A DNA stretch of 64,000 nt from Sinotaia quadrata. Taxonomy: Eukaryota > Mollusca > Gastropoda > Architaenioglossa > Viviparidae. The position numbers and the translations under genes are program-made. The stretch's first letter is position 1. Each line of letters starts with the position of its first letter. The notes under the pieces are model-generated. The model made no database searches, was not told the DNA's origin, and saw nothing but the letters and a program-made list of their open reading frames with translations. Location: contig CM054180.1 in NCBI GenBank assembly GCA_028829895.1, positions 112,209,135 to 112,273,134 on the forward strand, in the 5' to 3' direction. Positions 10,929 through 23,965 of this stretch are shown in pieces.

Positions 10929-13092
10929 CAGTGTGTCACAGTCTGATAAAAATGTCATGACTCCTTGACCCACTTGTTTGTTTTTCAAACATCAAAATTT
11001 GAAATTCCTTTGTTTAGAGTTATCCCATGATACTTCAGTATCGAGAAGCTTCTAACAAAGAGGTCAGAGACATTATGTAACTTTAGGCCATTGTCTAAAT
11101 TCTCGAACCAACTACATACCACGTGACCAGTCACGTGATGCGTTCTATACATTCTGATAAATAGGGGAACGCGTTTCTGTAGAGTCACTCCGAGAACCAG
11201 AAGCATTGACTTAGTACAGTACCGTCGCTTAATTCATTGAGTCAGAGGACAGCGATTGCTGAGATGACATTTCGACTTCTCACTAAAGGTACCACTTTTA
11301 TTGATTATATTTTGCATTTTCTTGAACTATGTATGTAATTTTTCTGATATGTATTGCTACTGAGCTTAAGCATGGTTCGTTGATAAATGACAGAAACATA
11401 TAAGTTATTGTATATAAATCATTGTAACTCTTTTCCCATTGTAACTTTAATTTATATAACTTTAAATTTACTAGAGCCAGGAGTGCCTGAGCCTGACATG
11501 AATTTTCTATTGTAATTCAAATTATTGCGTGTGAATTTTAATGTAAATTGTAAAGCACTTTGCTTAGTTTGAATTGTCCCTTTTGTATGAACTCTAAATT
11601 TTAACTTTGTAAATATTTGGTAATTCATACGTCATGCTTGTTAAACGCAACATGCGTGAGATTATATTTTTGATCTAAATTGTAAATGACACGTTATGTG
11701 GAATTTCTAGCCTGAACATTTAAAAACTAATCGTGCTTAGGTTGGAGAACTTAAATGCAAGAGGATTACGAAAACATTCTTGTTTTCAGGTCAGCTTTTT
11801 TATCCTTGTTCTACAAGCCCTGTTCAAGCTCTATGAGTGAGCTGAATCCACTATTGTCCTATTACCATATCGAGACAGTGCCGACGCGCAGGTTTGCACG
11901 TCTGTCTATACTCACCATTCCATTCAGCGTGATACTGAAAGACAGTTCCTTGTTATGCGTTCCTTGCTGAGGGAAGACAAGTGAGATAGACTGGTCTGGA
12001 CTGGATTCGAACACGTGGCCACTTTTACAAGCTAAGTCATTGCTTGGTGTACCGAAATCAAATGAACTTTGTTACAAGGCAATTCTCTCGTTGACATTTA
12101 GCACGTTAAATAGTCGAGGCTTAGAATCAGACTTCGCGCTCGTATTAACTATTTGTTAAATTGTTAAACTTATTAAATCTTATTTTTAATTGTTAATCCT
12201 CTTCGTAGTATATTTTTATGCATGATAGACCTATAGATACTCTTGGTTTGGATGGGGGCGAATGAGGTGAATGACATAACGAATGCATATTAATTTAGAG
12301 GAATTTAACGACTCCAAGCCAGCTTTGTATGCAAATTGTCAGTTTTGTAAATCTGTTGTCCGCACTACACGACACATTTTTAAGTTAGTCAAATGATGAT
12401 TTGGGCAAACAGTTTGTTTAGGTTAACGAGAAGGAATTAATTTAAATAGTAAATTATGGTTTCAATAGTTTCCTAAGCAGGGTCTCTAAATAAATACTGG
12501 AAACGTAACACAGTGAAACCGCAATATAAAGCGATAATTGGGGTCCATAAAATTGGATCGTGTTAATAGCGGGGTCGCATTATTGCGGGGTTTTACAATA
12601 TTTTACTTTTAACTGAGAATATATACGTATAAATTAATCCTAATGTAAAAAATCGGGTTATTACCGGACGAATATTCAATGGAATGCATTATTAAGACAT
12701 ATTCAAAATAAGGTACGGATAATATATTAATAGGTTATTACTTTGCGTTAAATAGTTTTACTAATTTATATTTATTTTTACGATAATACATATTGACCGA
12801 TAATACACATTGACCGATTAATACCCCGACTGTCATTGTACATGTATTTAAAAATTATTTTTTGCAGGTAAGAGAATTTCAAATTTCAGGAATAAAATGA
12901 CGATCGTATTACATGTATATTCAAATTCATACGCGATCTCATCCCCAAAATGAAGTTAAACATTTTTAATACATTTTTCTTCTTCTCGGATTTAAAAAAA
13001 AAAAACACCATGTGCGAATGAATAAACGAAATTTCGGGAGTCATACCAAGACAGCGTTATATCTGAATTCGCGATATCGCGGGGTGCCACTG
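10929..13092. mobile_element. pogo/Tigger-like MITE, split by a solo LTR
   Basis: The left terminus reads CAGTG at 10929-10933 and continues after the inserted LTR as CAGTGAAACCGCAATATAAA from 12511. The right terminus, read inward, is CAGTGGCACCCCGCGATATC (ends 13092). TA dinucleotides flank it at 10927-10928 and 13093-13094. CAGTG termini with C/G-rich inner repeats and a TA target are typical of the pogo/Tigger branch of Tc1-mariner. The element proper is about 582 bp and encodes no transposase. The paralogous locus (34981-34990) lacks it and has a single TA, so the insertion postdates the segmental duplication. Confidence 0.85.
10934..12510 (+). mobile_element. Solo LTR, copy 1 (1577 bp)
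   Basis: Begins TGTCACAG and ends GTAACA, bounded by a perfect 5-bp duplication CAGTG (10929-10933 and 12511-12515). An ATAAATAGG TATA-like element at about 11158 and AATAAA about 20 bp from the end suggest plus orientation. It is related along its ends and in the 12180-12510 part to the copy at 16483-17577, but is about 480 bp longer. No internal coding region was seen. Confidence 0.85.
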
Positions 13093-13200
13093 TAATTGCA
13101 ATTCCTAAGTGCACAGTGCACATTTCTACTAAATAAATATTTCCTTAGGCCTATGCCTCTGCAACAGAAATATAGTTAGTCATATTTATAATAACGAAAT
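13093..13200. repeat. Continuation of the segmental duplication after the MITE
   Basis: Matches 34982-35090 (shared CTATG...CTCTGCAACAGAAATA). It restores colinearity once the MITE is removed. Confidence 0.8.
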
Positions 13201-15319
13201 CCCCTCCGGTGATGCATACTTACCTGATAAACATATCACCGTGGGTGTTTACGTAGTCATAACATTCCATTTCACGCTGTATAGCAGTTTGTCCAATGTT
13301 AGTTTTAGTGTGACACGCGTACTAACATTTGAGTGTATCAAGTGTCTGGTTAGGATTTAACGACTCTGCCCTATTTTAGATTCTCAGGTATTAATATTGG
13401 TTATTGATTAATCTCTAACAGTAGCGACCTGACGGCCTGACCTATCTACTACGAATATGGTAAATGATTCAGGCTATTATTCAATGACAATTCGCTAGAA
13501 AAATAAGTTGACTTGCCCAAGCTAGCAACTTTATCTTCCCCTCTATTTATTAATTAGAATTAATGATTCATTAGTCCTGGCTTGGCCCACAGCTTGCTTA
13601 CAGTCATACTACAAACAATTATGTAACAATGGGTAAGATAACTACAATTTTAATAACAATTTATAGTAAAAAAAGAACATTAATGGTACAGGGATAATTA
13701 GAGTTAATCTATCCTGCTTAGCCCGAATTCCGAATGGCTATAAATACACTAGTATAGCCCGTTCTGTTTATAATGGGAATTTATCCCACTCATCTCATTG
13801 TTTATAAGGTATTTGAAGTGTTGCCGTCAGCTATTCGACTTACGCAGTCCTGACGTCACACGGCAGTTAATTCTGTCCGGTCACTCCAAAGTTGGACACG
13901 ACCCCTGGCATAGTCCTCACACAGTTGGTATCAGGACCTTAAGATTCCAAGCCTAAGACTCCATGACCAGCTGTAAATGAATAACATCATTGTACAGTAT
14001 CATGTTACAATAAGCAATTTTATGGGCCTTCTGGCGGCAGCAATAGATTACTCTTTACAAATCTTTAATAGCTAGCTACACGCTAACTCACAATTCCAAA
14101 TCAATAAAAATACTTAAATGAACAAAATGATTTAGCTTTACAAATGTACATCTTCTCAATACAATATATCATTTAGCCAGTAGTTCACCACCATGCTTAT
14201 TAACAATCGTCTATTCACTGTTAGTGCTCTCCAGTTACACGATTTTAACAGTGGGAATATAGCAATATACACGTGATTATTCTATCTTGATCATTTCTAC
14301 AAAATGTATCAATCACTAGCGCCATTTAGCTTCTGTAAAAAACACTAATCATTTAACAATCATTTAACATTCACATAAATATTTTATACAATATTCTACC
14401 ACTATGTAAAGTCGTACACGGTCTACTGGACGCGATGGCCTCCCTTGGACGTGGGCACTGTGAATGAATATGAGCGTCTGAGGAATTTTGATTCATTCAC
14501 GCACAAAAATGAATGACTCTAGGTCAGCTGGCGGATTAACACTTCTCACGATATGGAATGCGTGACCAACTAAGGGCGTCTCGTATCCGGCTAACGTCCT
14601 TTCCCTCACCTCTAGGGCGACCTACGTGCTGTGAACTCCTAAACAAGTTATTGCACCATCTAACACGGTTGCTTAGCAGGAATGCCTTCTCATAAATTAA
14701 ATAGGAATGATTAATAAAATGAAAATAATGTTTCTATAACTCGGAATAATTTGCCTAAAATTCCCTTCCAATGCGATACCCTCACTCATCCTGTAAATTA
14801 AATGTAAAATTGACATGGTTAAAATAATTGCTGTGATTTTCATGGTCGTGAAAGTAACTCACTTCATGTAGGGCTTTCACAAATCAACTGTAATTAAATA
14901 TAAATGCGAATGTATTTCATATCAATAATGATCATGTCACAAATATGAATATTAGATCCTCTGCAGAACATGTAGAAATCTTTATGTACAATAGAATATA
15001 TTATTCGTATTGTCAGAATTGTTTAATATGAAATATGTTTGAAACTAAATGAAACACTCAAAAGTATCATTTAGAGAAGTTATGTATAATAAATTTAAAT
15101 GAAGAAAAATGTTAGTCGACAAAGGGATATAAAGTATGCGGGTAAAATGTGTAAATGGGCCCAATCATTGTATACCACAGAAAATCATGTACAAATTATA
15201 ACATGCCTACCGTGTCCTACGAAAAAGGTCGAAAACTTGTACAAATATTTAATTCCGTTTACACTCTTGATACCGCACTCTTGTCAATTTTCATTATTAT
15301 CGTGAGACAAAAAAATGTC
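13201..15319. other. Non-coding sequence, possibly transposon-derived in part
   Basis: A somewhat GC-richer patch (13700-14000) contains GGCTATAAATACAC and, further on, CACACAGTTGGTATCAGGAC, which recalls an LTR end followed by a primer-binding site. No partner LTR or coding region was found. 14400-14700 is also GC-richer but featureless. Confidence 0.3.
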
Positions 15320-15543
15320 TTTTGACAAGGAAGTGTCGAGGTGATTAACTCGACTTTCAAGATTAGTTCTCAAGGTTACGAGTGAGTCAAAATAAAATGT
15401 CTTTAGGCAAGGAAGTGTCGAGGTGGCCTTGACGACTGGCCAGTCTATCACATTTGTGAGATGTTATGAACTTTGCTTTATAGAATGCAGACTTCAATTG
15501 TTCACTCTTTGCAGTTATGAGACTATTCAGTCGTTTTCTATAG

Positions 15544-15605
<62 letters not shown>

Positions 15606-16459
15606 TGTGTGTGTGTTACAATAGCAGTGTTATGTGTCACAACTGTGGCTTGCATTGTTATTTTCATCATCAGACGTTATCTGATATGAAGTGCTCTAGT
15701 GAGACAACCGCTCTACGCTTGTGTTCTGTGGGTGGGGAGGGCTGGAGGGCTGGCGGAAATAACTATTTCAGCAAGAACATCATTTATACTTTTCTCTGCC
15801 TGTAATAAACACTTTTCTCATTTTATCATGGCCTGGTTTAAAGAGGATTCTGCTGCATTCAGTGTGCTTTTTATCTCCAGTAATGATTGCTAATATTTTA
15901 TATAGACACATCTGAACATGTGTGACTGATAAACAATCACGGTGTTTTGTTGTAGCGCACAACGGACAGCTGAGAACTATATGATCTACACAGACGAGAT
16001 CTATCCGGGTGGAGAAATCATAATGCATGGCGGTTTGCTTCTAGGTATTCTGGTGTCAGTTTTGTTAAGTCTTCTACTTTATGGAAACATGATAATGGGC
16101 GCTTTCCATTAATTTAATTGAGAGTTGACATAGTTTAACACCGCGATGTAGCCACAGTGTTATCCACTCGAGTGGTGTTGATGTACCCGTAACACATGTG
16201 CTTTTTACTGGGAAAAATCAGGCTCTAGATAATTGCAAACATCTGTAGGCAAGATTTTAAACTTAGAATTTTATTGGTCCACGATAGCTCTATGACACCG
16301 TGGACAGAGTATTTTCGTCTTCCGTCCCCATTCCACTGACCAGACCATTAAGACGCAGCAGGTGTGCGCGATGAAGGAATTTAGGGTCAGAATACTTTTC
16401 GTGACAAACATGACAGTTCGAAGTCTGCATTTCTCCCTAACTTGTCGCCATCATGAAAA
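15320..16459 (-). pseudogene. Decayed first exon of a TRIM gene
   Basis: Aligns along its length with exon 1 of genes A, B and C. The start region (ATG at 16451) is followed by TAG at codon 5. The first RING motif survives as CHVCHEKYSDPK, but the frame then shifts and most of the remaining RING and B-box codons are scrambled by small indels. The region coding for 'HKVEDL' and 'CVDH' is recognisable near 16070 and 15985. A 40-bp piece around 15311-15350 is duplicated at 15393-15430, and a GT/GTGC microsatellite (15541-15618) has expanded inside it. The CAG acceptor upstream is preserved. No linked NHR exons were found between here and gene A. Confidence 0.85.
15541..15618 (+). repeat. GT/GTGC microsatellite
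   Basis: Compound run (GT)n(GCGT)n(GT)n inside the decayed TRIM exon. Confidence 0.95.
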
Positions 16460-16482
16460 CTGCGAGAGTCGTTGTATGTGTT

Positions 16483-17577
16483 TGTGACAGATTTCTGACC
16501 AGAATTCTTGTCATGAACTTATGACCCACATCCGAAACTCGAATATCATATTCGAATTGAATTCCTTTGTTTAAACCATACCGTCATGCATCAGCATGAG
16601 GAAAAAACAATAGTGAGTTCATCCCTTGTTATGTAACTTTAGACAGCAGTCGAGAAAGTTCTAGTCACGTGATACATTCATGCACTACAATAAATACTCT
16701 TGACGCGTTGATATTCTTTTACTCGCCACACCAGACCGGTCGACATACACACGAGCACCTTGCTGAGTCGCCGAAATCTGCTGAGTCGGAAGGAACATAG
16801 AAATAGGAACCCGTCTTTTGCAGTAAAATCTACTTTAAAAAGCACGGGTTCTTACTCTCAGCCACCTTGCATCACATTGGGTGCGTGGCCTGTTTCTTGT
16901 GCAACCCTGAAGAACGATGTGCAATTCCGTGTCGCCATTGTTGTTGGTGCTATGAGATGACGAAACCCTAGTATAACAAAGTCGAGGGGACGACAAGGTT
17001 ACTGGAACTACGGTCGTACATGCAAGCATCGCTTGATACGTGGAAGGATCGAACTGTCTTTAGACCCCGTGTATATCAAGACTACTGAGAAAGTTAAGTA
17101 ACTAATACTCGATTCTAAATCAATCGTAAGTGCTGGCAAAACAAACTCTTAAACAATAATAGTCAAGCATACTGAAACGTGCTTTAGTTTAGATCTGAAG
17201 CTGTGTCTTCGAAATTGATTGTTATTGTTAAATATTAACTATTAAATTCTTTATTTGTTAATACCTCTTTTGTAGTAAATTCTTATGCTTAATAGACCTA
17301 ATCACGTGGGTTTGGATGGGGGCTGCTTGAGCTGAATGACGTAATGAATGCATATTAATTAAGAGGAATTTAACGACTCCAAACCGGCTATTGTACACAA
17401 ATTGTCTGTTCGTGAATCTGTTTGTCTGTACTACAAAGGCGCATTTTCATATGACTCGAAAGATAATTTGAGCAACCAGTCTGTTTAAGGAAAAAGGAGA
17501 AATTAATTTATCTAATTAAATTAAAGTTCTGTAAAATTCCTAAGCAGGGTCTTTAAATAAATACTGGACATGTAACA
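16483..17577 (+). mobile_element. Solo LTR, copy 2 (1095 bp)
   Basis: Begins TGTGACAG and ends GTAACA, with a perfect 5-bp target duplication GTGTT (16478-16482 and 17578-17582). It shares with copy 1 a start region ending in TGACCCAC, a TAGTCACGTGAT-type motif, an ATAAATA element near 16690, a block around 17255-17400 and the AATAAATACTGG tail. It was inserted about 23 bp upstream of the splice acceptor of the decayed TRIM exon. Confidence 0.87.
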
Positions 17578-17582
17578 GTGTT

Positions 17583-19489
17583 GTATGTTTATTTACTATG
17601 TTAAATAATATGTAAATAACAAGTAAGATTCACCTCTCTTTATGTGTGTGTATGTGTGTACATATATAAATATTAGGAAATTCAATCATCATTTAGTAGT
17701 ATCGATTATTCATTAGGCAAGTAATGAGATTAAATATTGTAAAATTATAAACTATTTGTTTGTGTTTGTCGTTTGACCTTGTCTTTTGATCACGAATGAT
17801 TATATTTTGAAAGAATATAGTTATTGGCGTCTTGCTCTGCCTTGTTCAGAGTGAAGATGTAATTCAAGTTTTAAGATCATGTATTTGTGAGTGTTATGGA
17901 TTCTCTATGATCTTAAGGATTCCAAAGCTTGCCTTCTTGGTCGACCTAGCTGTGACGTATTCAGCCACGTAGAATTATGCATGCCTATGAAGATAACAAG
18001 GAGAAGAGATTGGTATAACTAACAAAGCAAGTGTCATACTTAGATAACTTATCATTAGGCTGAGGTCACGTGATTGCGTCACTAGGCATTCCTGTATTGA
18101 AGCCTTTTATTAACTGTTCTTCTAGATGTAAGGCAGAAATTTAATGTAAGTTAATATTTTGGAAACCTAATGTTAACCAGCAGTCAGTGATTTAATAGAA
18201 TGTATTACAACTAACTGTTCCTGATTAAGTTGTTAGTAGATTCAATTACTATTAGAATAGGTTTCCATGCTCCTGGGCATGGGATAAGGTATGTCACGAG
18301 TAAATTAAGCAAGAGTTTGAATGATGAATGTGGTAATAATTTTCATCTGTTCCCAAACTGTCAATATTTTGCGTCATGTAACATGATATTAGATTGCTTC
18401 CACCTTACGCTAATAAAAGTATTAATTAAGGGATTGATTCGTGAGTAGAAGTGTAGATCTTTACATTAAGTTGTACGTGTTTTGAGGAAATGCATGTTTT
18501 CTACTTCAATAAATAAAACAACATCCTCTTCACATCTTCATTGTGACATTCCATGATCAAGAAAAATGAAAGAATTTTGGAATTGACATTAATGTCCAAT
18601 CATGAGACATTAGCTATCAACCTTCAGTTCTTTCACTTCTTTGTATTCACTAATTCTCTTGATTCAGTACAAAGACACCCATCCATACGAAATGGTATAG
18701 CTATAGTCATTCCTCTATCACAATACATTGGATAACAATGGTATCAATGCCAGCAAATGGTTGCACGTGCACTCATATGCCCATATTAACAAAGTTACAA
18801 TTTGTATTGTTTCTCCATTCATTACAAATAAAATATTCTCTCATGCTGCCTTATTCACCTTTAATATTTATTGTAATTTCATCTAAGACAACAATTAATA
18901 TTTCCCCACATGTTCCCGTTCAACTTTAAAATAATTTCTAAAGTATTAAAGGGCGCCTCCTTCTTTCCTTTTCTTTACAGATTAGAAAAATACACAAGAG
19001 TAGTAACATTGAATTTAGTATAATATATGCATAATGTAAGTAATTTATAAAGAAATACACTAATATAACATTAACATCGCTATACTGTTTACAAAACGTA
19101 CTGACAAATAGAAAACTAGTCTCACAATCTAATTACATAAAACATCATTGTGACAAATAGTTTCAACTTTCATTCTATTTGTCATTTATTTGTACTTATT
19201 GAAATAATTTTTCACATACTAAAATGTAGTGCATTTTTATCCTTTTCTCGTATGTGGATGAATGGAGCCTGGATTGTCTGAAGTGCATCTTGTTGAATAA
19301 TTAACATATGTATTATCTGAAGTGTCTTCTTGTATAATGCCTTCATTATGCGATGTGCGTCTTGTTGAATTACGACGATTTTGAAAATGGTAAGCATCTG
19401 ATGATACATGATCTATTACAGCAAACTATTACATATTAGATTAATTCGACTCTTAGCAACAAGCAACGTTTAATATAATGTCTTTCTAT
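17583..19489. other. Former 5' flank of the decayed TRIM exon; no gene supported
   Basis: AT-rich. Small open frames (for example 18230-18448 and 18553-18929) have no domain and ordinary non-coding composition. Diverged 'tgttgaat' repeats near 19225-19400 recall the tandem array at 38100-38530. Confidence 0.4.
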
Positions 19490-21960
19490 AGATAATTCCT
19501 CGTTAATGATGGCTAACGTTATTTCAGCAAAAGTAAATTTCACTCTATATACTTATTAATGTCCTACTGTATTTATGTTTTAATTATATCTGTGTAGGTA
19601 TCCAACAAAAGTATTAATTAATGTCCAACTGTATTTATGTTTTAATTGTATGTGTGTAGGTATTCAACGGAAAATGACAAGCTTTAATAATGTTGGACAG
19701 CCCAGCACTCTACAGCATGTAAAGTCGGACATGACATTTAAAACAACAATTGGAAATGAAAAAAAAAGTTATTGTTTTTAAACACTTTAATCTAGCTTTG
19801 GTTCTAGCGAAATGTTTTCCATTCTTTCAAGTAATCGTAAATTATTCAAATGATAAAGTATTTTTCACAATCAATTGTACTTTCCATAGCATTTACATTC
19901 TTTTCTGGCTTCACATCCATTCACACACAGAAAGACACGCCTGAAAACATGAATGCACAAACACCTATGCACTGACAGAAATGCACTCAGACATTTAAAA
20001 TAGGACTTTAGAGAGAGACGTAGAGAGAATATATATTTCATAGACTGTAAACAGACAGTAGGAAATAATCTAAATTGTCAATGTATTCTGATTAAAATGA
20101 TTAAATATAATTATTTTTCAAATGCTAATAGTGATATAATTCCATAAAGATTATTATTAGTATCATGACTGAATTATTCCTCCTGTTTCTTGCCGTTGAA
20201 CTGAAGTCTAATGTAGTTCAAAAGACAGTTGATACGGGAAGAGTAGATATCTGTAATGATAATGAAATAAATTTTACATATAGAAATAGTTTATATTTCA
20301 CGAAAATATGCAAGATGTCAGATGAGAAATGAATCGCCCCGTTTCTTTACATTGCTACATCATTTCAAATGTAATCAATAATAAATATGTACACACTACA
20401 TAATTTCAAATGCAACCAATCTAAGAAGTACACACCACATAATTTCAAAAGTAATCAATCTGAAAATGTACACACTGCATAATTTCAAATGTAATCAATC
20501 TAAAAGTGTTTTATAAAAGCTTCAGATTCTTTCGTTTAATCACTTTCAAATTACAATGAGATTAAGAATTGCTCAGTCATGTTTAGCCGTGTTTGCATAG
20601 ATTTAAGAGTTGAGGAGTTTAGATATGTTCAGAAGTATACATTGATGTTGAGACATAATCAGTCAAATTCAGAGTATTTTTCATGTGTGTTCAATAATCT
20701 TAATCACACTCAGGTGGTATGACCAGTACTTTCAGTCATGTTTGTTGCGTAGTGTTACAAACATGTTGAGCATTAATCACGCCCGGATGATTCAATAGTA
20801 TTATTTATGTTACTCTTGTCATAAGTGAGTCAAGTAGTGTGTTGAGAAGTGTTCACTTATGTTCAGAAGTGAAAGTCGTTTAATTGCGTGTGCCCTTTAA
20901 TTTTCCAATACGTTCAGTAGTGTTTATTGATGCTAAACATCGACACCCCCTCCTAAAATAAAATAAGGAAAACAAGAAAATGACAAAAGAAAAGAATATA
21001 AGAAAATCGGACGAATCAGAATAGTTCGCTCTCGATCTCACGTAACATGATTATAAAGTGCAGATTAGCACATAACATGACGAATTAAATGAAGAATATC
21101 TAATAAAAATATGTGAGTTATTAGAATACATGTACAGATTGACATGCAAATTGTAAGGTGAAGGGATTGCGGCGATGTATATTTATTGCACAAATAAATG
21201 TGTTCGATATCTGGTCCTTTTAACATGGAAAATAGGAAGCCGGGGAGGCCACTTCTTATGAAACAATTAGCAAGTAAAATTTAAAAATTAATATACCTAT
21301 CAGTTGTTTCCTTTCTAAATGTCTTTTATGTAGTAATGGGTATATTTTCTAAACTGGCGCGCAAATTTAAATGATCGTCTACAAATAATCGTTTTGTTTT
21401 TACTTTTTGTTCATGAATAGATAGTTAATAATATTTATCAAAACTAGTACAGGCCATCATGAAAATTAATCGTCTAACTCTTAATTTAAAGAATAACGCA
21501 AGTGTCAAACCGACAGTAGAAGCTAAATTATGTCATGATTATTACCGAATGCAATGTTGGATACATTTCGCATATAAAAACAGCTGCGTAGGATAATTAT
21601 TTTAGTAGATTGATATTTTGAATAAGAGCACTTCAAACTTACATTTACAGAGCTTAGATGATAATCGTTTTTCAAGAAACAGGTAGCACAACCGCCGACC
21701 TAGCAGTACATCATCGTTCAATGTAGAATAAATGTTGGTGACGTAAAACTTCTATCGAAACACACACACAATCACTCATCCGGTGATAAACAACCTCACT
21801 GACTGCCCAAGCAATGTTATACTAAAAGATACTTTTAGGTTTATGTATTTATTTATAATCGGTGTGTTTTACTATATATTATGAAAAAAGTGATTTAATT
21901 TAACAAGCACTTGGAGGAAAAGGCTCAATATTGATACAATAAACTGTGTCCAAACTGAAC
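19490..21960. repeat. Intergenic block duplicated between units
   Basis: Three sub-blocks match the B/C intergenic region: 19490-19640 with 36770-36870, 20170-20290 with 38545-38680, and 21141-21450 with 37535-37830. The last also matches 62600-62890, and 21640-21930 matches 63090-63370. The order of the second and third sub-blocks differs from that in 36770-38700. Confidence 0.75.
20335..20515. repeat. Tandem repeat, about 39-bp unit, 4 copies
   Basis: Each copy contains ATAATTTCAAATGTAATCAA followed by CTAAAAATGTACACAC with substitutions. Confidence 0.85.
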
Positions 21961-23770
21961 TCTCTCTCTCGTTACAACGTATTTAACAATTTATGATAAA
22001 TTTTAATTTTAGGTAGGGATAGGCATCCGTATTTCTAAACATAATTGTTACATAAATGATTAAATTGCCAAAGTGACCCGACCTTATTCTGATACATTTT
22101 AGTTGTCAAAGTTGGAAGTGAACAACTCAAGTGGAGGAAAGGCTAGAAATTGCAGATGCAATCCGAACCAGTTGCAAAAGGATGAATACTTCTTTGGCTA
22201 ATAGTCTCACACTTGTTAAAACAACAACAACATGAAATGAGGATGGACCAAAAGTTTCTTTGTTGAAGAATTACTATATTCTAATCACTTTGATTTCAAC
22301 ATAACTAAAGTCCAATCATAAAAGCTATTGTTAGTTTGCGGTACGTAATGTGACTGATAAAGAGAAATACCATGGAATATTTCGTAAATCAAATTTTGAA
22401 TCAAAGAATGCTTATGCTAGTGAACCATTATCTCTATTCATTAATTTGACTACATTGTACATTATAGTTTGAATTTTGAGCGATACTATATTTCGTAAGC
22501 TGTGTGTGTATGGGGCTAGCGCAAGTGGTGATTTGTAAATTGAAAATATTTGTAAGAGTAGTTTTGTAGATGAACTATGCCTGAAATATAGTGCTGCCTT
22601 AATTTGTCTTTTGCAGAGAAAGCACACCTTTCTCTTTTGTCACTTCAGACTACAGTGACTACTGCACTCTTCTTGCTCACATCACTGTGTGAATTCTCCT
22701 CGTCAACTTATCAGTAAAACGAGTTGCAGTAAGTTGATTCCAGTCAATTCCGTTCTAGAGCCAATACAACGAAAATTGTGGCTTGAATTTGTCCTCGAGA
22801 ATTCATGAAGATTACTTTGAATGTTCTTCATGGTGTGTTGAGTATTACACATGAAGATTCTGAATTATCCCTCCTGATGTGCTTGCTAGCACATACAATT
22901 TTGTAGATTTTCTCTACGGTGTGCTTAGAGAGCGCATTGAAGATTCTGGAACATTTGTGTAACATGCCTAGAAGAAGCATGTGGGACCGTAGCCTAAATA
23001 AGAATGACATGACTTGTTGCAAACCACTACTTGATTGCGAACATATGCAGAAGGTAATGTACATTGACTTTAATAATTTTGTAAAACTCTACTCTTCTTT
23101 CAGTGATGATATGACATCGATGAACGTGATTTATGTTAAATTACTTTTTTATCTATGCAAGGATAAACTGAACGATTGTCCAAAATTAATTGAACATCGT
23201 TGTGAATCGATGTAAATGTCAATACTGTAGACTATATTCATATAATGTATATTTGATATTCAATTTAATAAATTTTAATATATTGTTAAACTAACACTCT
23301 CATACGCACATTAATTTACATTCTTTGGTTAGAAGTTATCCACCTAATTAAATAATAATAATCATAACCAATATTTAAGGTGGCGTTGTGTCACAGTACT
23401 GTACTGCTTCAAGCCCTATCAATTTATTTAGCATTGACAGTATTGAAAATTAAATAGATCTTGTACGCTATGATAAATTAATCAATAAACACTGATAGCT
23501 GTCTTAGGAATTTTCATATGTTTCACACAGAGTGAGTTTAAATGAAAAATTATTATGATTAGATAAGTATTTAATATGCACTGTGTTAATTCTTTCAATA
23601 TGGTAACCTGATTCATTAGTATGTTTAGATTTAACCTGTGTATTAATTAAATCATTGTATTCTGGATTTACATTTTTCATTATTAATTAAACTTATGATT
23701 GAATTAAATTTAATTAAATTTCCGGCAGATATAAAATCATTGTTAAAAGTTGGGATAATCTAAAGATAAA
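21961..23770. other. 3' intergenic region of gene B; one unassigned open frame
   Basis: 22919-23215 on the plus strand is open for 98 codons (Cys/Met-rich) without a recognised domain and contains a donor-like AAG/GTAATG at 23055. Its reverse is also open, so coding is not supported. 23500-23770, just downstream of the gene B stop, is conserved at 40380-40620 downstream of gene C, as expected for a shared 3' flank. Confidence 0.4.
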
Positions 23771-23965
23771 TTACTGAAATGAACAAACCTTGAGGAAATT
23801 GTAAAAATCAAACACTCCATAACACGGCTCTGCCAAATTCTTTGCCACAACTCCTTGGTCTTTGCCGTCCACGTACACATGAAGAGAATGGGATGTATCA
23901 ATCCTCACACCAAGACGACTTCCCACTTTAACAGTCTTTAAGGCAGGACAGAAGTACTCAGTAGT
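23771..23965 (-). CDS. Gene B exon 4: C-terminal third of NHR
   Basis: The acceptor TTTTAG precedes ACT ACT GAG. The exon encodes the most recognisable NHR core, with LGVRIDTSHSLHVYVDGKDQ followed by GVVAKN and CYGVFDFY, corresponding to the Neuralized motif 'dqGvaa..n...YaVfDLYG'. It runs to TAA at 23773-23771. A possible donor CTCAAG/GTTTGT at the end could allow further exons, but gene C reads through the same point and stops shortly after. Confidence 0.82.
   Translation of the reverse strand, partial: TTEYFCPALKTVKVGSRLGVRIDTSHSLHVYVDGKDQGVVAKNLAEPCYGVFDFYNFLKVCSFQ

Noticed and set aside
11990..12060. tRNA-like GTTCGAATCC string on the minus strand
   Set aside because: No matching box A, acceptor stem or cloverleaf could be built; it lies inside the solo LTR.
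13700..13945. Possible LTR end with TGGTATCAGG primer-binding site
   Set aside because: No second LTR, no polypurine tract, no coding interior and no clear TG start could be matched.
22919..23215. 98-codon Cys/Met-rich plus-strand frame
   Set aside because: No domain, open on both strands, and not seen in the other units; kept only as an unassigned frame.
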